DNA of 12,993 nt, from NCBI GenBank assembly GCA_950069165.1, contig CATMIT010000039.1, positions 1 through 12,993 on the forward strand. Direction: 5' to 3'. The position numbers and the translations under genes were made by a program. This document shows positions 6,497 to 12,561 of this stretch, one piece after another; the first letter of the stretch is position 1, and each line of letters opens with the position of its first letter. The stretch is from an uncultured Flavobacteriales bacterium. GTDB lineage: Bacteria; Bacteroidota; Bacteroidia; Flavobacteriales; BACL11. Below the pieces are notes generated by a model. The model was not told the DNA's origin and ran no database searches. It worked only from the letters and a program-made list of their open reading frames with translations.

Positions 6497-7501
6497 ATGA
6501 GAACAACAACATTTCTTTCGTTTTTAGTCACAATTATGCTTAGTTCGTGTACAACAGTTTATTATACGCAAAGCTATGAAGATGCAAACTATTTGAGCCC
6601 TAATGAGTTTGCTGAATTTGATGATTATACTGTGCAAAATACTGAACTAGAGCAAGAGGATGAAATCTATAGCGACACTATTGAAGATGGCACAATTGTA
6701 AATAATTATTATGAGGCAGATGATTATTATGATTTCTCCTATTCTGCCAGAATAAGACGATTCCACCGACCACTTTGGAGCATGGGATATTATGGAGGGC
6801 TTTATACCGATTATTATTGGTATTCCTACAATCCTTATCATTGCGGAATGAGTATCTATTACGGTTATAATTATTACGATCCATTTTATTCGCCATATTA
6901 TAGTTTTGGATATTCACCGTATTATAGCTATTACAACCATCACTATTACGGAAATAATCATCATTATAATTATGGATACAACCATCATAATGATGTGATT
7001 TACTCCTACAACAATAGTTATGATGACAACTCTTTCCATTACGGACCAAGAGGATCATTATCATCCAAAACAAACACAAACAGATCGGTTAAAAATGTAA
7101 TAAATTCACCAAATAATAAAAACACCAACTCTACTTACAATAAGTTTGATAGAGAAATTGATAAAAAAATTACCACAAGAACAATTAAAACTAACTCAAA
7201 CAGAAGTGTAAAAACAAACACTAACAGAACTGTTACAAAATCAAATACTACAAAATCCTCTACTAATAGAGGTGTAAAAACAAATACTTACAAGAGTAAT
7301 AATAACAGATCCTCTACCAAAAACAATTCTTACAAAAGTAGCAATTCCAACAGAGGAAATAATAGGACTTACACTGCCCCAAAATCAAATTCTGGAAGAA
7401 GCTATAACTCTAATTCTAGAGGAAGTTCTAACAGAAGTAGTGGTAGTAGAAGTTCAGGATCGAATAGTTCTGGAAACAGAGGTGTGAAACCAAGAAAATA
7501 A
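6497..7501 (+). CDS. Putative lipoprotein, low complexity: acidic, Tyr/His-rich and Asn/Ser/Arg-rich blocks
   Basis: A 334-residue exported protein. The ATG at 6497 was chosen because it gives a clean lipoprotein signal (MRTTTFLSFLVTIMLSSC, lipobox LSSC with C18); an in-frame ATG at 6464 overlaps the promoter element. After the Cys come three distinct blocks. Residues ~37-66 are acidic. Residues ~98-182 are packed with Tyr, His and Asn (for example YYGYNYYDPFYSPYYSFGY). Residues ~185-334 are basic and rich in N/S/T/R/K, with recurring units such as TNTNRSVK, TNSNRSVK, TNTNRTVT and STNRGVK, and the end GNRGVKPRK. There is no acidic export signal directly after the Cys, so surface display is uncertain. 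It precedes an OmpP1-like gene by 4 nt. The function is unknown; similar Tyr-rich Bacteroidota proteins are sometimes labelled vitellogenin-like, which says nothing about role. Confidence 0.75.
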   Translation: MRTTTFLSFLVTIMLSSCTTVYYTQSYEDANYLSPNEFAEFDDYTVQNTELEQEDEIYSDTIEDGTIVNNYYEADDYYDFSYSARIRRFHRPLWSMGYYGGLYTDYYWYSYNPYHCGMSIYYGYNYYDPFYSPYYSFGYSPYYSYYNHHYYGNNHHYNYGYNHHNDVIYSYNNSYDDNSFHYGPRGSLSSKTNTNRSVKNVINSPNNKNTNSTYNKFDREIDKKITTRTIKTNSNRSVKTNTNRTVTKSNTTKSSTNRGVKTNTYKSNNNRSSTKNNSYKSSNSNRGNNRTYTAPKSNSGRSYNSNSRGSSNRSSGSRSSGSNSSGNRGVKPRK

Positions 7502-7505
7502 CAAA

Positions 7506-8942
7506 ATGCATAAATTTCTTTTAACTTTATTAAGCGTATCGCTTTTTTATTATTCAAATGCACAAACTGAGATTGATGCATTAAGATATTCCAGAAATGA
7601 CATTGTAGGTACAGCTCGATTTTCAGCAATGGCTGGGGCTTATGGCGCATTAGGAGCGGACTTTACAACCTTAAGTTACAATCCAGCAGGGATAGGTTTT
7701 TATCAGTTTAGTGAACTATCATTTACACCATCCTTTGGAAATATGATTGCTACTTCTTATTTTGGCGGAGGAAGAAATGAAGATGAAAAATACCATTCCA
7801 ACTTTTCCAATTTTGGTTATGTGGTTTCTTCTCCTAAAAGCGGAAACGAATGGAAACGCCTTAACCTAGCTTTTGGTTATAACCGAACTGCAAATTACAA
7901 AAAAAGAATCTTTATTAGTGGAGAAAACACTAACACATCCATGATTGATAATTTTGTGGCAAATGCACAAGGAAACACAATTGGTAATTTGAATAGTTTC
8001 ACGGAACTTTTAGCTTGGAACACTTATCTTTTTGATCCATTGGATACAATAGATAATGGAAATTACATTTCAAAATTAAATTCTTCATTAAGTAAAAAAC
8101 AGGAAAAAGTAATTAATTCGTCTGGCTCGGCTGGGGAATATGTTTTCTCTGTCGGAACTTCTTATGAAGATAGAATTTATATGGGAGCAACTATTGGTAT
8201 GCCAAGTATTGATTATTATGAAAAAACTACTTATACCGAAAGTGAATTTTCCGATACTGCCGCTCATTTGCAAAGCTTTGATTATTCAGAGGAACTCACA
8301 ACTACTGGAAGAGGATTTAACCTTAAATTAGGAATGATTGCCCGATTGAACGATTGGGTAAGGTTGGGTGGCGCTTTTCATTCATCTACCTATTATGATA
8401 TGGAAGATGAATACAGCACTGCAATTACTGCTGTTTGGAACGATACTTTAGGAACAATGTACGATCCCTCTCCTTTTGGTTATTTCAATTATGAACTAAA
8501 AACACCATGGAAAGCAATTGGAAGTGTAGCAATAAACATAAAAAAGAAAGGACTCATAACTGTCGATATTGAAATAATCGATTATGCTTCTGCAAAATTC
8601 AATTCTGATAATTATAAATTTTCAAATGAAAATGCTGTAATCAATTCTTTGTATACAAAAGCTACAAATATTCGTTTGGGTGGTGAGATGAAATACAAAC
8701 CATTTAGGATTAGGGCTGGGTATGCGCTTTATGGCAGCCCTTACAAAGATAATACAGAATTAGATAGGAAAAGTTATACCTTTGGTTTAGGAGTTGACAA
8801 AGGGCATTTTATTGTTGATTTTGCTTATGTTTTCTCGGAAGGGAGTGATGAGCATTTTATGTATAGTTCCGATTTAGTAGATGCTGCCAACATAATTACA
8901 ACTTCACACAATTTCTTATTTACTTTAGGCTTGCGTTACTAA
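7506..8942 (+). CDS. Outer-membrane beta-barrel of the OmpP1/FadL/TodX type
   Basis: A 478-residue protein with a cleavable signal peptide (MHKFLLTLLSVSLFYYSNAQ, cleavage probably after AQ). The N-terminal region ARFSAMAGAYGALGADFTTLSYNPAGIGFY contains the NPAG motif (59-62) typical of FadL-like channels. The remainder alternates aromatic and polar residues as expected for beta strands, and the protein ends HNFLFTLGLRY with an aromatic last residue, as in barrels folded by the Bam machinery. FadL relatives move hydrophobic compounds across the outer membrane. Flavobacterial members are often labelled hemin receptor without direct proof, so I leave the substrate open. It lies 4 nt after the Tyr/His-rich lipoprotein gene in a probable two-gene unit. 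Its stop overlaps the stop of the convergent TPR gene (CTAA at 8939-8942). Confidence 0.82.
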   Translation: MHKFLLTLLSVSLFYYSNAQTEIDALRYSRNDIVGTARFSAMAGAYGALGADFTTLSYNPAGIGFYQFSELSFTPSFGNMIATSYFGGGRNEDEKYHSNFSNFGYVVSSPKSGNEWKRLNLAFGYNRTANYKKRIFISGENTNTSMIDNFVANAQGNTIGNLNSFTELLAWNTYLFDPLDTIDNGNYISKLNSSLSKKQEKVINSSGSAGEYVFSVGTSYEDRIYMGATIGMPSIDYYEKTTYTESEFSDTAAHLQSFDYSEELTTTGRGFNLKLGMIARLNDWVRLGGAFHSSTYYDMEDEYSTAITAVWNDTLGTMYDPSPFGYFNYELKTPWKAIGSVAINIKKKGLITVDIEIIDYASAKFNSDNYKFSNENAVINSLYTKATNIRLGGEMKYKPFRIRAGYALYGSPYKDNTELDRKSYTFGLGVDKGHFIVDFAYVFSEGSDEHFMYSSDLVDAANIITTSHNFLFTLGLRY

Positions 8943-10426
8943 TTAGCAATTCTATTAAGTCCTGCTTTGGCTTTTTGATGAATTCCTCTTTGGTAATCAA
9001 AATCTTTCATGCTTAAACATTTATTGTAATAGGATTTTGCTTTCTGTTTCTCCCCCATTTTTTCATATTCGATAGCAATTTGCAGGGCGGACATGGGCGT
9101 ATAATAAGAATTGGATGTTAGCTCCAAATCTAATGCTTTTTGGAAAGATGAAATTACCTCCATTATTGGTTTTTCCATTTTTTGAAAAACCCTAGCCTGC
9201 CGATACCAGTATTCTATTGTATTCTCTGTATTGGAAAACAAATGTGGGCTTTCAATCTTTTCTAATTCTAAAAGGGTTTTTTTGTAATAGCCACCGTCAT
9301 AAAACAATCTACTTCTTAGTAAAAAGTGATGGGATATTTCTCCTGTTTCTGCCTGTTTTTGTGCTTGCTTGTCCTCATCCAAATAACTAGTACCTCTTTG
9401 TTTAACCATCTCAAAATACACATCTCTTTTTTCAAAATCATTATTTAAAAATGCAATCCAAGCTAATTTTTGGTAAGCAGATTTGATGTAATTCTGTCCT
9501 TTAAAATGCTGAATAAAAGAAAGAAAGTGCTGTTTTGCTGTCGGCTTTAATAAATAAAGTGCTGACATTCCCTGCAAATATTCCAAATAAGCAAAATCGA
9601 ATTGCCCCTTGTTTTTCGGTCTGTTTTTTAGAATTTCAATTGTCAATTCATTTTTTCCTAATTTGCTTGTAAGCCGAGCTGCCGCAAAGTTAAGCAGCAA
9701 ATGCTGTTGGTATTTTTTGCCAATTGCATCCAAAGTTTTTTGAAAATTACTTTTTTCAATGGTTAAATTCATTTCCAAAAATGAAATCAAAAAAAGCAAT
9801 TCTGTATTGTAAATTTGATAATTTTTATCTTGATCGGTGAGCAAAAGTAATTCGTTCAATTCGTTAAGCCCTTTATCAATTCCTCCATTTATCCCAATGG
9901 TATTTACAATCCACTGATAATTTTCTGGAATGGAACCAATAAGGCAATGCAAAAGCCCCATCCCTTTTTTATTAAGATGAAAGTCCGGAAATTTCTTTTG
10001 ATTTTCTTCCAAAAGAAAATAGGCTTTCTGAATTTCATAAGCTGCCAAAAAATATTCTTGGAATTTCAACCGAGCAAAAGCCCATTGCAAATTTATCTCT
10101 GCTTTGGTGTATAAATAATAAGGAGAGGTTTTATCGCATTTTTCTATTGCAGATAATCGCTTACTTTTATTAGAGGAAATTTTATCAAACAATTGTTTAT
10201 CCTCCCCAATAATCAATTCTAAAAAATCTTTGTAATTCTCATTAAGATAAATAAGACCGTTATTAGGGTTTTGCTTTTTTTCTGCTTCAATAAATCGTAT
10301 CCCTTCATTAAATTTTAAATCAATGATTGACAAATATGCATTTTGCATATTCTCATTCATATCAAATGAAGCGGAAACAAAAAGGCAACTAAAAATGCTG
10401 AGCAATAAAATTATTTTTTTTTTCAT
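8939..10426 (-). CDS. Exported TPR-type repeat protein, function unknown
   Basis: A 495-residue protein with an N-terminal signal peptide (MKKKIILLLSIFSCLFVSAS; the Cys at 14 is in a poor lipobox because residue -2 is Phe, so signal peptidase I is more likely). The rest is almost wholly alpha-helical, with the spacing of tetratricopeptide repeats. The clearest are near the C-terminus: YWYRQARVFQKMEKPIMEVI followed by SSFQKALDL, then SALQIAIEYEKMGEKQKAKSYYNKCLSM. It is likely a periplasmic scaffold. The start codon is followed by a run of ten A residues (10423-10414). It is convergent with the OmpP1 gene (overlapping stops) and lies downstream of the zinc-ribbon gene terminator, so it is probably transcribed alone. 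I do not recognise a specific family. Confidence 0.72.
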   Translation of the reverse strand: MKKKIILLLSIFSCLFVSASFDMNENMQNAYLSIIDLKFNEGIRFIEAEKKQNPNNGLIYLNENYKDFLELIIGEDKQLFDKISSNKSKRLSAIEKCDKTSPYYLYTKAEINLQWAFARLKFQEYFLAAYEIQKAYFLLEENQKKFPDFHLNKKGMGLLHCLIGSIPENYQWIVNTIGINGGIDKGLNELNELLLLTDQDKNYQIYNTELLFLISFLEMNLTIEKSNFQKTLDAIGKKYQQHLLLNFAAARLTSKLGKNELTIEILKNRPKNKGQFDFAYLEYLQGMSALYLLKPTAKQHFLSFIQHFKGQNYIKSAYQKLAWIAFLNNDFEKRDVYFEMVKQRGTSYLDEDKQAQKQAETGEISHHFLLRSRLFYDGGYYKKTLLELEKIESPHLFSNTENTIEYWYRQARVFQKMEKPIMEVISSFQKALDLELTSNSYYTPMSALQIAIEYEKMGEKQKAKSYYNKCLSMKDFDYQRGIHQKAKAGLNRIAN

Positions 10427-10431
10427 GGCAT

Positions 10432-10462
10432 AAAAAAAGGGATTTCAAAGATATGAAACCCC
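10432..10462 (-). terminator. Rho-independent terminator downstream of the zinc-ribbon gene
   Basis: On the minus strand, GGGGTTTCA (10462-10454), loop TATCTT, TGAAATCCC (10447-10439) forms a 9-bp stem with one G-U pair. It is followed by seven T residues (10438-10432). It ends the nif3/zinc-ribbon unit only 6 nt before the next ATG on the same strand. Confidence 0.8.
10446..10453 (-). promoter_or_regulatory. Putative -7 promoter element inside the terminator loop, for the TPR gene
   Basis: Minus-strand TATCTTTG matches TAnnTTTG and occupies the terminator loop plus the first bases of its 3' arm. The expected start near 10439 would give a leader of about 13 nt before the ATG at 10426. No clear -33 element was seen, and a chance match in AT-rich DNA is possible. 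Confidence 0.4.
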
Positions 10463-10491
10463 ATTTAAATAGTAAACTATTTGTTTAGTTC

Positions 10492-11259
10492 TTATTTATC
10501 AAACATATTTGCATCAATCAAAATTCTTCCACAATGCTCACAAACAATTACTTTTTTATGCATTCTAATATCTAATTGTCTCTGAGGCGGAATGATGTTT
10601 TTACAACCTCCACAAGCATCTCTATCAACTGATACTACTGCCAAACCGTTTCTAACATTAGTACGAATTCTACTATATGCATTCAACAATCTGTCCTCTA
10701 TCACTTTCTGTGCTTTGTCCGATTTTTTGATTAAACTTTTTTCCTCTTTTTCCGTTTCTTTAGTTATTTCATCCAATTCTCCATTTTTTATTTTTAACTC
10801 TTTTTTTGTTTCTTTTAAAGTGTCTTTTGTTCCTGCAATCACTTCATCCTTCATCAATTTTTTTGCTTTTATTTCTTTTTCTTTTTTCTCACAAAGCTCA
10901 ATTTCCAAAGTTTGAAACTCAATTTCTTTGGATAATGATTCGTATTCTCTGTTATTTTTGATGTTAGCTATTTGCTTATCGTATTTTTTAATTAAAGCTT
11001 TTGCTTCTTTTTTCTTTAATCTTGAAGCAGCTAAATTGTCATCCAGAGCAGTAAGTTCTTCATTGTATTTTTCAATTCTGGTGTTAAGCCCAGAAATATC
11101 ATCTTCTAAATCTTGAATTTCCAAAGGAAGTTCGCCTCTTACCACTCTAATGTTATCAATGTTAGAATCAACACATTGGAGTTGGTATAAAGCTTTTAAT
11201 TTATCTTCTACCGTTATGATGTTTGCTATTTTGGTAGTTTTTGTTGCTGTTTTTGCCAT
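10492..11259 (-). CDS. Zinc-ribbon coiled-coil protein (C4-type, COG1579/DUF164-like)
   Basis: A 255-residue cytoplasmic protein. Residues ~45-185 form a long, highly charged (K/E-rich) coiled coil. The C-terminus carries a four-cysteine zinc ribbon: CGGC (C216, C219) and CEHC (C240, C243), separated by NIIPPQRQLDIRMHKKVIV, a spacing typical of this family. Family members are thought to bind nucleic acid or protein partners, but no firm function is established to my knowledge. The gene starts 4 nt after the nif3 stop and is followed by a strong terminator, so the two form one unit. This pairing is familiar in Bacteroidota. The start MAKTATKTTKIAN gives a short basic tail before the coiled coil. 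Confidence 0.85.
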   Translation of the reverse strand: MAKTATKTTKIANIITVEDKLKALYQLQCVDSNIDNIRVVRGELPLEIQDLEDDISGLNTRIEKYNEELTALDDNLAASRLKKKEAKALIKKYDKQIANIKNNREYESLSKEIEFQTLEIELCEKKEKEIKAKKLMKDEVIAGTKDTLKETKKELKIKNGELDEITKETEKEEKSLIKKSDKAQKVIEDRLLNAYSRIRTNVRNGLAVVSVDRDACGGCKNIIPPQRQLDIRMHKKVIVCEHCGRILIDANMFDK

Positions 11260-11263
11260 CTTT

Positions 11264-12358
11264 CTAAAAGTAGTTTATTGGGTTTGTATTCACTTTTGAT
11301 AATCGGACAGCAAATTTACTAAATTTTTTGCTAAGCAAATCATAAATTAAGTCCTTTGTAAATTGCTCACTTTCAAAGTGCCCAATATCTGCAATAATTA
11401 TGTCGTTTTCCCCATCAAAAAACTCGTGATATTTAAAATCGGCTGTAATGAAAATATCTGCTTTTTCACATATAGCATTAGAGAGTAAAAAACTACCGCT
11501 ACCTCCACAAATAGCAACTCTTTTTATCTGATTTTTTACTAATTTTGTATGACGGATACAATCGGTTTGCATTTTTGTTTTTAGCATTTCTAAAAACCGA
11601 TTAGTATCCACTTTTTGGGCTAATTCTCCAACAATTCCAGCCCCAACATTTTCATAAATATTGTCTAAAATATATATTTGATAAGCCACCTGCTCATAAG
11701 GATGTGCCTGTTTCAAGGCTGAAATAATTGTATTTTCCTTATATTTAAGAAAAATTACTTCTATTTTCTCCTCCTTTTCTGTATGCCTTTCGCCAATATT
11801 CCCAATATGAGGGTCGCAACCCTCATTTGCCCTGAAAGTCCCTTCTCCTTTGGCACTAAAACTACACTCATCATAATTTCCAATATCCCCTGCTCCTGCC
11901 TGAAAAAGTGCTTCTTTTACTTTTTCCGTATCTGAAACAGGACAATAAACCGCCAATTGCCTTAGCAAATCTTTTTTTGGAGAAAGAATTTTACAATTTT
12001 CAACTCCCAATATTTCAGCAATTTTTGCACTCACTCCTGTTTTTATATTATCCAAATTGGTATGAATGGCATAAATAGCAATATCATTTTTTATGGCTTT
12101 TATTATGGTTCGCTCCACATAATTCTGCCCTGTTATTTTTTTCAAACCAGAGAATATTATAGGATGATGTGCAATAATCAGATTACAATTATTTTCTATT
12201 GCCTCCTCCACAACTTCTTCTGTACAATCAAGCGTTATAAGTGCTGCATCTATCTCCCTGTTTGCATCTCCTACAAGCAATCCAGCATTATCATAACTTT
12301 CCTGATAATGCAATGGGGCAACACTTTCCAAGTAATTGGTGATTTCTTTTATTTTCAT
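11264..12358 (-). CDS. Nif3-like dinuclear metal-centre protein (YqfO type)
   Basis: A 364-residue cytoplasmic protein of the NIF3/YbgI/YqfO family, which forms toroidal hexamers with a two-metal site. I chose the ATG at 12358 (MKIKEITNYLESVAPLHYQESYDNAGLLVGD), the normal family N-terminus; an in-frame ATG at 12403 would add an unconserved 15-residue leader. Metal-ligand motifs are visible: IIAHHPIIFSGLK (H64/H65), AIHTNLDN (H99, D103) and the C-terminal DIGHFESE (H327, E329). Between the two halves, residues ~130-235 form the extra CutA-like insert typical of the longer YqfO form (GAGDIGNYDECSFSAKGEGTF and HPYEQVAYQI). Related proteins are annotated as GTP cyclohydrolase type 2 or as possible bacillithiol/metal-handling proteins; the physiological role is unsettled. 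It is co-transcribed with the zinc-ribbon gene. Confidence 0.92.
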   Translation of the reverse strand: MKIKEITNYLESVAPLHYQESYDNAGLLVGDANREIDAALITLDCTEEVVEEAIENNCNLIIAHHPIIFSGLKKITGQNYVERTIIKAIKNDIAIYAIHTNLDNIKTGVSAKIAEILGVENCKILSPKKDLLRQLAVYCPVSDTEKVKEALFQAGAGDIGNYDECSFSAKGEGTFRANEGCDPHIGNIGERHTEKEEKIEVIFLKYKENTIISALKQAHPYEQVAYQIYILDNIYENVGAGIVGELAQKVDTNRFLEMLKTKMQTDCIRHTKLVKNQIKRVAICGGSGSFLLSNAICEKADIFITADFKYHEFFDGENDIIIADIGHFESEQFTKDLIYDLLSKKFSKFAVRLSKVNTNPINYF

Positions 12359-12410
12359 TTTCCAAAAATACAAAACATAAAGCCTAATCCATAAAAACCC
12401 CAAACCAAAA

Positions 12411-12452
12411 TCTATTGTCTATTGTCTAATATCTAATCTCTATCTTTTATCT
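12411..12452. repeat. Degenerate 7-bp tandem repeat array (six units)
   Basis: Six consecutive heptamers: TCTATTG, TCTATTG, TCTAATA, TCTAATC, TCTATCT, TTTATCT. The first two units are identical and the rest drift. The array lies in the divergent nif3/lpxK intergenic region and runs into the lpxK -7 element. Confidence 0.8.
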
Positions 12453-12455
12453 TTG
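12422..12455 (+). promoter_or_regulatory. Putative promoter for lpxK
   Basis: The -7 element TATCTTTG (12448-12455) matches TAnnTTTG. A TTG (12422-12424) lies 23 nt upstream, at the long end of usual -33/-7 spacing. The expected start falls at or very near the ATG at 12460, which would give a leaderless mRNA. The spacer consists of the heptamer repeats. Confidence 0.55.
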
Positions 12456-12459
12456 CAGT

Positions 12460-12561
12460 ATGCGTATACTTCTTTATCCCTTTTCCGTTTTGTATGCTAT
12501 CATTACAAATCTCCGAAATTTACTTTTTGATATGGGTGTTTTTCCTTCTAAAACATTTTTT
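12460..12561 (+). pseudogene. lpxK: Tetraacyldisaccharide 4'-kinase, N-terminal fragment only
   Basis: The first ~34 codons read MRILLYPFSVLYAIITNLRN followed by LLFDMGVFPSKTFF. This matches the N-terminus of Bacteroidota LpxK (an LLYPFSLLYGLIT..RN.LFD.G...S..F pattern), the inner-membrane enzyme that phosphorylates the lipid A precursor. In LpxK this segment is followed by P-V-I-x-VGN and a GGTGKTP P-loop. Here neither appears: after about position 12558 the frame continues with unrelated residues to a stop at 12750, and those residues are antisense to an open minus-strand frame. The gene is therefore broken at this point or the contig is mis-joined. The nif3/zinc-ribbon neighbours are the usual company of lpxK in this group as I recall it, which supports the identity of the fragment. 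Confidence 0.75.

Noticed and set aside
6678..7079. Minus-strand open frame across the lipoprotein gene
   Set aside because: It is the mirror of the repetitive Tyr/His/Asn codons (Tyr/His/Asn-rich sense sequence leaves few antisense stops) and has no promoter or conserved features.
10592..10915. Plus-strand 107-codon frame opposite the zinc-ribbon gene
   Set aside because: It is Phe/Ser-rich because it is antisense to Lys/Glu-rich coiled-coil codons; the sense-strand gene has clear family motifs.
12363..12370. Minus-strand TATTTTTG as a promoter for nif3
   Set aside because: It fits TAnnTTTG but no -33 element lies at a usual distance and the start would fall on the nif3 ATG; the AT-rich context makes a chance match likely.
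12359..12403. A longer start (ATG at 12403) for the Nif3 gene
   Set aside because: The added 15 residues are hydrophobic and unlike the family; MKIKEITNYLESVAP is the usual N-terminus.
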